DNA of 32,771 nucleotides. Origin: Pseudomonas donghuensis. GTDB lineage: Bacteria > Pseudomonadota > Gammaproteobacteria > Pseudomonadales > Pseudomonadaceae. Shown in pieces: positions 9,501 through 17,200 of this stretch. The DNA lies in assembly GCF_000259195.1 (NCBI RefSeq), contig NZ_JH650780.1, forward strand, positions 40,903 to 73,673, read 5' to 3'. The notes under the pieces are model-generated. The model was not told the origin of the DNA, did not search any database, and saw nothing but the letters and a program-made list of their open reading frames with translations. The position numbers were made by a program, and so were the translations under genes. Numbering within the stretch: position 1 is the stretch's first letter; each line of letters opens with the position of its first letter.

Positions 9501-12500
9501 CACCCTGGACACCGGCGGCACGGTCTACGCCAACTACCTGTCCGGTTCCGGTACCGGTGCCCTGGTGTTCCGCCTGACCGTCGCCAGCGGGCAACTGGAC
9601 AGCAACGGCATCAGCGTGGCCGGTGCCATCGACAGCAACGGCGGTGCCTTGCGTGACAGCGTCGGCAACACTGCAGTGACCACGCTCAACGGCGTGGGCA
9701 GCACCAGCGGCGTATTGGTCGATGCCATCGTGCCGAGCGTGGCCACGGTCTCGGTGCCGGCCGCCGGCTCGTATAACAGTGGCGACGTGCTGAGTTTTAC
9801 GGTCAATACCAGTGAAGCGGTGAGCGTCGATACCAGTGGGGGGACGCCACGCGTGCTGCTCGACATCGGTGGCGTGATCCGTTATGCAACCTATGTGTCA
9901 GGTTCTGGCAGCGCTGCGTTGCTGTTCCAGTACACCGTGCAAGCCGGCGACAACGACAGCAACGGTATCAGCGTGGCGACGAGCCTGGACCTGAACGGCG
10001 CGACCGTGCGCGATCCGGCGAGCAACCCGTTGGCGCTGACGCTCAACAACCTTGGCAGCACCGTGTCGGTGCTGGTCGATACCGTCGTCCCGCAAGCCAC
10101 CGGCATCGTGCGCGTCGATGCCAGCCCGAGCGCTGCCGACTCGGTCCGCTACACTGTGACGTTCGACGAGAACGTCAGCGGTGTGGATGTCGCCGATTTC
10201 ACCCTGGTGTTGAGCGGCAGCGCTGCCGGCAACATCGCCAGTGTTACCCAGGTCGATGGCCATACCTACACGGTACTGGTCAACGGCCTGAGCGGGGCGG
10301 GCAGCGTGCGCCTGGACCTCAATGGCAGCGGCACCGCTATCACCGATGCCGCCGGCAACGGCCTGAGCGGTGGCCTGGCTGGCGCTGTCTACAGCATTGA
10401 CCGGGTCGCGCCGAGCATCACCCATGTCGAGGTGCCCAGCAACGGCAATTACGTTACCGGGCAGAACCTGGACTTCACCGTCCACCTCGACGAAACCGTC
10501 GTGGTCGATACGACCGGGGGCACACCGCGTATTGCCGTTACCCTCGATAACGGTGGTACCGTCTACGCCAACTATCTGTCCGGTTCCGGTACCGCCGCCC
10601 TGGTGTTCCGCCTGACCGTCGCCAGCGGGCAGTTGGACAGCAACGGCATCACCGTCGCCAGCACTCTCCAGCTCAACGGAGCAACCCTGCGCGATGGGCT
10701 CGGCAACAACGCCGGTACCACACTCAACGGCGTGCCCAGCACCAGCGGCGTCTTGATTGATGCCGTGGCGCCGAGCGTGGCCACGGTCTCGGTGCCGGCC
10801 GCCGGCGCGTACAACAGTGGCGACGTGCTGAGCTTCACGGTCAATACCAGTGAAGCGGTGATCGTCGATACCAGCGGGGGAACGCCACGGTTGTTGCTCA
10901 ACATCGGTGGCGTGACCCGCCACGCAACCTATGTGTCAGGCTCCGGTACCGGCGCGCTGCTGTTCCAGTACACCGTGCAGGCCGGCAACAACGACGCCAA
11001 CGGCATTGGCGTGGCGGGCACCCTGGACCTGAACGGCGGGGCCGTGCGCGATGGGGCGGGCAATACCTTGAACCTGTCGCTCAACAACCTTGGCAGTACC
11101 TCGTCGGTACGGGTTGACACCCTGGCACCCCAGGTTGCCGATATCGTCCGGGTCGATGTCAGCCCGATCGCCAGCAGTTCGGTCCGTTACACCGTGACCT
11201 TCGATGAAAGCGTCAGCGGCGTCGACAGCCCCGACTTCGCGCTGGTGTTCAGCGGCACGGCCAGCGGACGTATCGCCAGCGTGACGGCGCTCAACGGGTG
11301 GACCTACACCGTACTGGTCGACAGCCTCGCCGGGCTCGGCACGTTGCGCCTTGATCTCAAGGGCAGCGGCACCGCTATCGTCGACAGTGCCGGCAACGAC
11401 CTCGGTGGTGGCCTGCAAGGCAGTGTCTATAGCATCGACCGGGTCGCCCCCTCGGTGACGGCGGTGCAGGTTCCGGCCAACGGCACCTATGTCGCCGGGC
11501 AGACCCTGGATTTCACCGTGCAGCTGGACGAAGCCGTGCTGGTCGATACCGCCGACGGTTTGCCGCGCCTGGCTATCAGCCTGGGCAACGGCCGGGTCGC
11601 CTATGCCGACTACCTCTCCGGTTCCGGCAGCACTGCACTGGTGTTCCGCATGACCGTCAGCAGCGGCCAGCAAGGCAACAACGGCATCAGTGTCGGGCCG
11701 CTCATCGAGCTCAACGGTGGCAGCCTGCGCGATGCGCTTGGCAATGACCTCAAGGCTGAACTCAACAACATCGGCAGTACCGATGCGGTGCTGATTGACG
11801 CGCGGGCGCCGCGGCCAAGCACGATCACCCTCGATGGCCCTTCGCCGACGGCGGAACCGACCCTGAGCTTTACCCTGACCTTCGACGAAGACGTCAGCGG
11901 CGTGGACGTCGGCGATTTCAGTGTGACCAGCACCGGCAGTGCCAGCGGTAGCCTGCAATCGCTGGTGCAAGTCGATGCCCGCACCTACCGCATCAGTGTG
12001 GCCGGTATCAGTGGCCAGGGCAGCCTTGGCCTGCGCCTGAATGCGCTGGGAAGCGGCATTCAGGACCAGGCCGGCAATGCATTGGCGGTGTCGCTGACGG
12101 GGCCGGCCTATGTCATCAATGCGCAGGACGCCGGGGATCCTGAGTACCGGGTCAAGGTCCCCGAGCCGAGCACCGTGCCTTCGAGCACCTTGGCGCAACC
12201 ACAAGTACCGCTGATGCCAACGCAGCCGACGACCTCACCCTTGTTGCCGACGCCGTTGTTCCAGGTGCGCACGCTGGGCAGCGGCATCGCCCCCTTGGGT
12301 AGCGTCTTCATACACAACGGCGCCAGCGCACCGAGCTTCATCGCCCAGGTCTTTGCCAGCAGCAACACTCCTGGCGAGGGCACGGGCACGGGGTTCCTGG
12401 GTTTTGGCGGTGGCGATGGCGGGGTGTTTGGCAGTAGCAGCTTCTCGACTATTTTCACCCGGCAAACGCCGTCGGAGGAGGTGCAGATGAGCGTCTTCGA

Positions 12501-12654
12501 TGGCAAGCAGTGGCGCGGCGGTGATGGCCGCGGTGTCTCCGGGGCACCGACCCTGGGTCAGCAATTGCATGCACTGAACGAGGCCGACCAGCGTCCCGTA
12601 CGCGAGTTGGCCCTGGCCCTGGCGCAACCGACGCAGATCGGACCGCGGGCATGA
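3523..12654 (+). CDS. Giant LEPR/DUF4347 repeat surface protein (adhesin-like), 3043 aa
   Basis: Very large protein, probably secreted or surface-bound. The start at 3523 follows AGGAGG with 6-base spacing. No Sec signal peptide is seen; instead there is a basic N terminus and a LEPRIMFDA motif at about residues 30-38, as in LEPR-XLL-type extracellular proteins. A DUF4347 domain follows (about 85-250), with LLSHG (His140) and LMLYGC (Cys183); that cysteine is the only one I find in the protein. Then come three 107-residue units with paired DxDxDG FG-GAP motifs, an SbsA-like Ig domain, seven cadherin/VCBS-type domains ending in [VIL]NDAP linkers, and about ten Ig-like domains, most arranged in a 346-residue super-repeat. 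The C terminus (from about 2875) is Pro/Thr- then Gly-rich, with no RTX nonapeptides. Adhesion or biofilm matrix function is inferred. Confidence 0.92.
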   Translation: MKFLERFKRQASQATQPAGHSGQAPLLFALEPRIMFDASVAVVAQEAVAQAAAEPAKDSSSAEHSAPPAAGTADIGSQQTGQRHEVVFVDGQVKDSQQLLDGLPAGTEVVVLDPSKDGLQQMADYLKGRDGLDAIHLLSHGASGSVQLGNVWLDSSNLAEHSAALQSIGSALKADGDLMLYGCRVGKDSAGQAFVDQLAALTGADIAASVDDTGAQALGGNWTLERSSGVLQSASLGAQLSGYQSLLATSFSSGSTATFPAPLFGVRTVAGDFDGDGDADILYQTGGNGTAWQYARSNGDGTFTLLTQAASPFAGLSLGDTAGNNFFADDFDGDGDIDLLAGINGGQGNYFRNDGGSFSSQSNTTFPSLSFAVRMVVGDYDNDGDADILYQTGGNGSAWQYALNNGDATFTLMAQNVSPFAGLSFADHNSNAYRVGDFDGDGDLDILTGVNGATGNYYRNDGSSFSSQSSATFPAPVFGARLVVGDFDSDGDTDILYQTGGNGTAWQYARSNGDGTFTLMTQAASPFAGLTLTDTSGTNYRVADFDGDGDVDLYAGINTSTGTYVIQNDRPPIVVSSTPSDNGVNVSPTANIVLTFNESVVKGTGNLYIVRTSDNVIVETIAVGSGQITGSGTTWTIDPSITLALGTGYAVRFDSKTFADLDGAIFKGISNNTTLNFTTLANAAPVVGNLNGDSVGFSEGGSAVLIDLGGNATLSDADSADFNGGNVTVSIVSNGVAGEDVLSVHNQGVGAGQIGISGSNITYAGVTIGTVAGGTGGSNLVISLNASATPAIVEALLRNLTYSNSNTGDIASASRTVRVTVNDGDGGTSSNANVTVAITAINDAPTLVATPNNPTFTEDGAAADLFSGVTVGTLEAGQNIDQLILTVSNLADGGNELLMVDGTFIVLLHGTSGTTASNGMSYLVDITGNTATVTLSKVGGISAAATQTLVDGMAYRNTSHAADTTSRVVTLTSIRDTGGTSNGGVDTQVLAIASTVTLVAVNDAPTLSGGPYVMPGSDEHTTSSGVLVSTLLAGLTHADADTGALSGIALTASTGNGTWQYSTDGVTWNAVGAVAGNAALLLSSSSYLRYVPDQNNGENVSLSFRAWDQTSGTASTNSTRNSADTSSNGGSLAFSSGIAQATLSVTALNDAPVLTPAAPALTPLTDGAINNPGQTVASVLGASISDVDSGALQGIAITGLTSGNGTWQYSLDGSTWNAMGSVAANSALLLRATDKVRFVPDGANGTTATLTYNAWDQTGVTAGQQGSKVDTALSGGSGAFSLASDTASVTVTAVNDAPQVTTSGGTTAFTEGNNIASTPVVIDSGLTLADSDNLSLASATVSITGNLQTAEDSLAFTNNPATMGNISASYNAASGVLTLTSAGASATLAQWQAALRAVTYSNLSDTPSSATRTVSFQVNDGSLDSSVATKTVSVTAINDAPQVSAPATLSVSEDTATAVTGISFSDVDSSMATVTLTVGSGTLSAISGGGVVVGGTGSARTLTGTIANINTFIAGSNLSFTTASNATANVTLTVSIDTASIATASTITTLQVTAVNDAPSISAPGSIAVNEDQPGAITGISFTDVDAGSGAVTVVLSVPSGSLNATSGSGVTVSGSGTGSLTLVGGLADINAFIAASQVNFLTAANSVGNVTLTVAIDDGGNTGVDPGNSGTGSSEASSTTLTLAVTAINDAPLNAVPGTQSFAQDSVLVFSTGNGNLISISDVDAGGGALQVTLVATNGLITLATTTGLSFTSGDGTADTTMVFTGSLASINAALNGLSFTPTPGFNGLASLQIISNDQGLSGSGGAQIDTDTINLNVNPLNPLVSNVQVSNPNGGYKVGDVINVTVTFDQTVVVDTTGGAPSLLLETGLVDRLASYVSGSGSNTLTFSYVVQAGDVSADLDYTSTGALTLNGATIKSVHSDDAVLTLPTVGGANSIAGQDSIVIDGVVPTVASVGVPANGTYVAGQHLDFTVNFSENMLVDTSGGTPRLAITLDTGGTVYANYLSGSGTGALVFRLTVASGQLDSNGISVAGAIDSNGGALRDSVGNTAVTTLNGVGSTSGVLVDAIVPSVATVSVPAAGSYNSGDVLSFTVNTSEAVSVDTSGGTPRVLLDIGGVIRYATYVSGSGSAALLFQYTVQAGDNDSNGISVATSLDLNGATVRDPASNPLALTLNNLGSTVSVLVDTVVPQATGIVRVDASPSAADSVRYTVTFDENVSGVDVADFTLVLSGSAAGNIASVTQVDGHTYTVLVNGLSGAGSVRLDLNGSGTAITDAAGNGLSGGLAGAVYSIDRVAPSITHVEVPSNGNYVTGQNLDFTVHLDETVVVDTTGGTPRIAVTLDNGGTVYANYLSGSGTAALVFRLTVASGQLDSNGITVASTLQLNGATLRDGLGNNAGTTLNGVPSTSGVLIDAVAPSVATVSVPAAGAYNSGDVLSFTVNTSEAVIVDTSGGTPRLLLNIGGVTRHATYVSGSGTGALLFQYTVQAGNNDANGIGVAGTLDLNGGAVRDGAGNTLNLSLNNLGSTSSVRVDTLAPQVADIVRVDVSPIASSSVRYTVTFDESVSGVDSPDFALVFSGTASGRIASVTALNGWTYTVLVDSLAGLGTLRLDLKGSGTAIVDSAGNDLGGGLQGSVYSIDRVAPSVTAVQVPANGTYVAGQTLDFTVQLDEAVLVDTADGLPRLAISLGNGRVAYADYLSGSGSTALVFRMTVSSGQQGNNGISVGPLIELNGGSLRDALGNDLKAELNNIGSTDAVLIDARAPRPSTITLDGPSPTAEPTLSFTLTFDEDVSGVDVGDFSVTSTGSASGSLQSLVQVDARTYRISVAGISGQGSLGLRLNALGSGIQDQAGNALAVSLTGPAYVINAQDAGDPEYRVKVPEPSTVPSSTLAQPQVPLMPTQPTTSPLLPTPLFQVRTLGSGIAPLGSVFIHNGASAPSFIAQVFASSNTPGEGTGTGFLGFGGGDGGVFGSSSFSTIFTRQTPSEEVQMSVFDGKQWRGGDGRGVSGAPTLGQQLHALNEADQRPVRELALALAQPTQIGPRA
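4290..5235 (+). repeat. Three tandem 321-bp FG-GAP repeat units
   Basis: Three in-frame copies with an exact 321-base period: the GDF/GDY codons start at 4333, 4654 and 4975. Each 107-residue unit carries two calcium-type DxDxDG loops, one beginning GDFDGDGDADILYQTGG or a close variant, the other FDGDGDxDL, so there are six loops in all. The copies are nearly identical, which points to recent duplication or ongoing homogenisation. The fold is probably beta-propeller blades, as in integrin-type FG-GAP domains. Confidence 0.85.
9370..12120 (+). repeat. 1038-bp super-repeat of Ig-like domains (two full units, one partial)
   Basis: A three-domain module A-B-C repeats with an exact 1038-base (346-codon) period. 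Domain A (VPANGTYVAGQ type) has equivalent bases at 9394, 10432 and 11470. Domain B (VPAAGxYNSGD type) has equivalent bases at 9732 and 10770. Domain C (SVRYTVTFDExVSGVD type) has equivalent bases at 10145 and 11183. The third unit lacks B, so it reads A-C. Long stretches match closely at DNA level, so the unit of duplication was the three-domain block and not the single domain. Confidence 0.9.
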
Positions 12655-12710
12655 TGGACGGCACCAACACTTTCAAGATCGAGCCGTACCAGGGGGCGGC
12701 CCAAGGATGA
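12651..12710 (+). CDS. Possible 19-codon coupling ORF between giant gene and tolC
   Basis: A short frame encoding MMDGTNTFKIEPYQGAAQG. Its ATG overlaps the TGA of the giant gene (ATGA at 12651-12654) and its own TGA overlaps the ATG of the tolC-like gene (ATGA at 12707-12710). It exactly fills the gap and could pass terminating ribosomes from the giant gene to tolC. There is no strong ribosome-binding site of its own, as expected for re-initiation. The peptide matches nothing I recognise. It may be chance, since the arrangement needs only two overlaps in the right frame. Confidence 0.35.
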   Translation: MMDGTNTFKIEPYQGAAQG

Positions 12711-14182
12711 AAAATAACCATAAATTGCTCGGGGTCAGCGTCTTGGCATTCGCCATCAGCGGCTGTGCGGTCACCAGCCAGCCGATAGACAGGCAGGTCA
12801 GCGAGGACCGTGCACGTGCCGATATCAGCGCGATGTTCAAGGACCAGGAACCGCTCAGGGGGGCGCTGACCTTGCATCAGGCAATGGCACGGGCGGTGAA
12901 GTACAACCTCGAGGCGCGGCTGAAAGTCATGGAAGAAGCGCTGGCCAAGCGCCAGGTTGACCTGGCGAGCTTTGACATGTTGCCGCGCATGGCACTGGAA
13001 GCCGGTTATGCCGGGCGTAACAATGTCAGTGCGTCCAGCAGCCAGAGCGTGCGGACGGGTACCCAGTCCCTGGAACCCTCGACCTCCCAGGACCGCGATC
13101 GCGAGGTGGCCGACCTGACCATGGTCTGGAACGTCCTCGACTTCGGGGTCAGCTATGTCAGCGCCAAGCAGCAGGCCGACCAGCGCCTGATTCTCCAGGA
13201 GCGCCGGCGCAAGGTCATCCATACCATCACCCAGGATGTACGCTCGGCCTATTGGCGCGCCGTGGCGGCGCAGCGTTTGCTGACCCAGATCGACAGCCTC
13301 ATGGGGCGCATCGCCGAGGCGCGCAGCAATAGCCAGCACATGAGCGCGCAGCGCCTGGGCGACCCGGTACAGGTGCTCAGCTATCAGCGTGCGCTGATCG
13401 AAGCGACCCGCCAGCTGGAAGAACAGCGCCGCGCTTTGTCGCTGGCCAAGACCGAACTGGCGGCGCTGATCAACCTGCCGTTGAACACCGATTTCAGCCT
13501 GGCGCCGCAGGAGGGCTATGCGCTGCCGCAGTTCAAAGGCGATTTCGCCCAGCTTGAGCAGCAGGCCCTGGCCAGCCGGCCGGAACTGCGCGAGCAGGAT
13601 TACCAGGCACGCATCAGCGCGGCGGAAACCCGCAAGGCCATGTTGCGCTTGCTGCCGGGCCTGGAGTTTTCCGCCGGCGGGCATTACGACAGCAACTCCT
13701 TCCTGGTCAACCAGAGCTGGGCGGACTACGGCGTCAAGGTCACCTGGAACCTGTTCAATGTGCTCTCGGCACCGGCTGCCATCAAGGTTGCCAAGGCCGG
13801 TGAGGACGTGGCGGCAGCCCGGCGCCAGGCGATGTCGATGGCGGTCCTGGCACAACTGTATGTGGCCAACGCCAACTTCAACGAGGCGACCCGGCAGTTC
13901 CGTACCAGCGAAGAGCTGGCAACCCTGGACGGGGAAATTGCCGAGCAGTTGCGCAACCGCTATCAGACCCAGAACATCGGTGAGCTGGAACTGATACAGG
14001 GCGAGCTCAACAACCTGCAGACCCAGCTCAAGCGAGACCTGGCCTATGCCGAACTGCGCAATGCCCATGCGCAGCTGTTCGTCAGCGCCGGGACCGATCT
14101 GCTGCCCGAGACCCTGCCGAACAACCGCCTCGATACCATTGCCGCGGCATTGCAAAGCAGCGAGTCGCGCTGGGTGCGTTGA
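12707..14182 (+). CDS. TolC-family outer-membrane efflux lipoprotein
   Basis: Outer-membrane channel subunit of 491 residues for type I-like export. A lipoprotein signal is visible: MKNNHK, a hydrophobic stretch, then the lipobox ISGC with Cys20 as the predicted acylation site. The rest shows the TolC/OEP pattern: long helices rich in Ala, Gln, Arg and Glu (about 60-110, 160-250, 280-320, 360-470), with QRALIEATRQLEEQRR and an internal duplication of the helical hairpin. An AGGGGG sequence 10 bases upstream may serve as ribosome-binding site, and the start overlaps a tiny upstream frame. It would pair with the M50-HlyD fusion encoded at the start of the window to form a channel across the envelope for the giant protein. 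The cognate inner-membrane partner is otherwise unidentified. Confidence 0.9.
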   Translation: MKNNHKLLGVSVLAFAISGCAVTSQPIDRQVSEDRARADISAMFKDQEPLRGALTLHQAMARAVKYNLEARLKVMEEALAKRQVDLASFDMLPRMALEAGYAGRNNVSASSSQSVRTGTQSLEPSTSQDRDREVADLTMVWNVLDFGVSYVSAKQQADQRLILQERRRKVIHTITQDVRSAYWRAVAAQRLLTQIDSLMGRIAEARSNSQHMSAQRLGDPVQVLSYQRALIEATRQLEEQRRALSLAKTELAALINLPLNTDFSLAPQEGYALPQFKGDFAQLEQQALASRPELREQDYQARISAAETRKAMLRLLPGLEFSAGGHYDSNSFLVNQSWADYGVKVTWNLFNVLSAPAAIKVAKAGEDVAAARRQAMSMAVLAQLYVANANFNEATRQFRTSEELATLDGEIAEQLRNRYQTQNIGELELIQGELNNLQTQLKRDLAYAELRNAHAQLFVSAGTDLLPETLPNNRLDTIAAALQSSESRWVR

Positions 14183-14194
14183 TGGCTGGGGGAG

Positions 14195-14245
14195 GGCCTC
14201 ACCAGGTCGAACACTGGCATTCGATCTGGCCCTGCCCATGAGGCC
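14195..14245. terminator. Two-tier hairpin between convergent tolC-like and KAP genes
   Basis: An inner 9-bp stem (14202-14210 with 14221-14229, one G-U) has a 10-base loop, and an outer arm pairs GGCCTCA (14195-14201) with TGAGGCC (14239-14245). It fills most of the 84-bp gap between two convergent genes and could stop transcription from both sides. No T run follows on the + strand, so the mechanism is uncertain. Confidence 0.5.
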
Positions 14246-14266
14246 GAGATTCGTTGGAAAAAGCTA

Positions 14267-17200
14267 TCAAGAAGGAATACGCACCCCAGCCAATGATTGG
14301 GCAAAACGCTGTATCTCCTCCTCCGAGGGCGGCCAAGTGACCCCCAGGCCTGGCGCACAGTAGGCCTTGATCGACACCTTGGCCAGATCGGCGAGTTCAC
14401 TCTCGGGGAGATGGTCTTTGGCGCAGTTCTTCCAGTCGCTACCGAACACCTCATAGAGCGCGCCCAGGGCCACGATCCGGTGTTCAGCAATACTGGCTTC
14501 GGCCGCCGTAGATCCGGATGCAACTGTCAGCCCTAGCCACTCCCTTAGACGCCTTGGCAGTATGTCCCAACCGGACTGATCGAACCGCTGGGCCTGCTGC
14601 AGCATCGCCAGGTAACGCAAGCGATTGGCAAAACGCTTGAGCGCTCGAGGTGTTCTGCGATGCTTCTGGACCAATGGCGACCATGCCACCAGGGACGCTT
14701 TGAACGCTGGTGAGTCCTGTACCCTGTACAGAGTGCGGCGCAAACGCCAAAGCGCATAGGTCAAACCCGTGGTAACCAGCAGCACGATGATCGCTACGAC
14801 CGTAAAGGCGATATCGTTACGCGTATCCAACGCTTCGTTCGGCGGGAAGGGGTTGGCTGTGACGGCGCTGTCAAGATTGCTTTCAGGCAGTGCGGAGCTG
14901 CCTTGTTTGTTGTTGTCGGGTACGCTGGCAGGGGGTGTCGCAGCTGTTTTGTTTGTCGTGGTTTCGTAAGCTTGCGCCGAGGCAAGCGGGAGTTGAAAGT
15001 GCTGGCCTGAATGCCATGCATAGCCGAGTGCAACAAGACAAAAAGCCGTAGTGACTGCAATCTTCAGTCGTTTGAAAAGGGCCGTCTGTGGCGTTGAGTC
15101 GGCTGCAGTTTCCTCCAGCAGGGAGTGCGGTTTGTCGCTGGGAGTATCCGGTACTGCGATCTCCAGATTGATCAGCTTTTCCAGGTAGTCACGGGCGTAT
15201 TTGCGTCGCCGCATACGTTCCAACTCGGCTTTTGCCTCAGCCGTGAGCGGCGCTTGGCTAGAGCTGTCGAGTTCGGTCATTTCCTGGGCGATCTTTTCAA
15301 AGGACAACGCCAGCGCCGCCTGTACCCGGTTGGTAGCCATGCCAAAGATGACAAAGCATTTGCCTGATGACACCAGAAAATTGACGGCTTCCATTACCTC
15401 CAGAACAGCCTCTGCGCGACAACGGTCCAGGTCATCGATCACCACCACCAAGCGCCCAGGCAAACACTGGGTGACCTCCTCGAACTCCTTGGCGAACCGT
15501 GAGCGGAAGCTGGTCAGGGCATTCGCTTCCTTGAGTCGAAACTGTTCTACCGAGTTGGACAGCAACACGGCCGGATCCGCGCCGAAGGCGGTTAGCGTCT
15601 TGCGCAAGGCAACGAACGCTGTAACCAGCCCTGCCAGTTTCGCCGCCAGTGGCCCCAGATTCAGCGATCCGAGAAACGCCAGCGTGATCCCGTCGTCCTG
15701 GGGCGCCGAGGCTTTATCGAGCAGTGTCGAAAGCGACTGCCATTGACCTGCCTCGTGAGCCGACAGGTAGGCCCCCAACCAGACCGCGGACAGTGCCAAC
15801 AGGCTGGCCACGAACCAATGCCTTTTCGTGCGTAGTACCAGCAGTCGCCAGCGGAATATCCACCCGCTCGGTTCGAAAAAGGAAGGCAGCGACTGCTCGC
15901 GCACGGCACTGAGCAATGCGGCGAGCAACTGCTCATCTTTCTGGTGATGCCAGGCGTTGAACCAGACCGGGCGGCAGCCGTTGTTCTGCAAGTCTTTGCA
16001 AATCAACGTCATCAGGCTGCTCTTGCCGGTACCCCAGTCGCCGGAAACAGCAAGCGTCAGCGGCGGCTCCGTGGCCTCGTTGCGCAGAAAACGCGAAATG
16101 CCTTTGGCCAGTGGGCCGAAGCGCAGGCGGTCTTGGCAGAAGTCTTGGGTTGGCGCATCCGACGCGGCCATGGTGGCGACGCCATCCTCCACGGGGGGCG
16201 GTCGGGTCTGGAATGCACGCATCCACATCCAGGCGATCAGCAGCAGCGATGCCCAGAACCACGGCGCAGGGTAGCGGGAGTATTGAATCGGAGTGGGCAC
16301 GATTGCCCAGGTTTTGCCGCCGTCCCGGGTGCGCGTGAGGGCAGGGTGCAGGCCGACGGCCCAGCCGTTGTTGGCGTCACTGAACCACATGGCCAAGCGC
16401 ATGGAGCGTGCCGGCGAGTAGCTTTTTTGCGCCGCGCCGTCGACGCTTGCAACCATCTGGCCGTCCTCGCCCGCCATCCAGCCAAGGCCGTTGCCAGTGC
16501 TGTAGGTCGCGGTTGCAGTCATCTCGACATCAGGCGTGGGCTGCAAGTGCCAGGTAGCGCCGCAATCGTTGGACACCATCGTCCCGTCCTTTGCTTTGGG
16601 AGGGGCCTTCAGGCCGTCTGGAGAGAACGTAATGGTGTGCAGGTCCGCAGGCTTGTCCCTGGCAACATTTTTCCACGTCAAGCCGCCGTCTGCGGTAGAC
16701 AAGGACGCTCCCTCGCCATTGCTGGTCCTGCCACGCAGTCCATCCGCTTGAAAGTGGACGCAGCGTAGCCCTGGCAGTTGGGGTTGTGGTTCCATCAAAC
16801 GCCAGGAGCGCCCTAGATCCGAGCTCGACAGCAATTCCCCATCCTCGGTGGCCATCCATCCGTGGCCATTTTCGAGGAACATGATCGAGGTCACCGTGGA
16901 GTGAATGCCGGTGACGGTCGGCAGCCAGTGCTCACCCGCGTCGGTGGTTCGCAGCAGTACGCCAGCATACCCGGCCGCCCAGCCGCGTTTGCCATCGGCC
17001 AGGAATGTTATGGCGAAGAGGCTGCCAGGCAATGCGCTGGCCTTAACCTTCCAGGTTTTCCCGCAGTCTGCGCTGGTGACGATGCTGCCAAAGTCGCCAA
17101 CGGCCCATGCGTGTTTGCAGTCGGTAGGCATTGGAGACACCACCAGCCCCCACGGACTATCGTTGGAGGTTTGCGAGCTGTCCTTGCTCTGGGACCTTTT

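Noticed and set aside
10936..12204. 422-codon minus-strand open frame inside the giant gene, with similar ones at 7719-9026 and 9898-10923
   Set aside because: They follow the 1038-bp repeats in antisense and arise from codon bias; no independent evidence of coding.
12455..14239. 594-codon minus-strand open frame opposite the tolC-like gene
   Set aside because: Antisense shadow of a high-GC gene: no ribosome-binding site or recognisable domain, His/Arg/Gly-rich translation, and the + strand clearly encodes a TolC-family protein.
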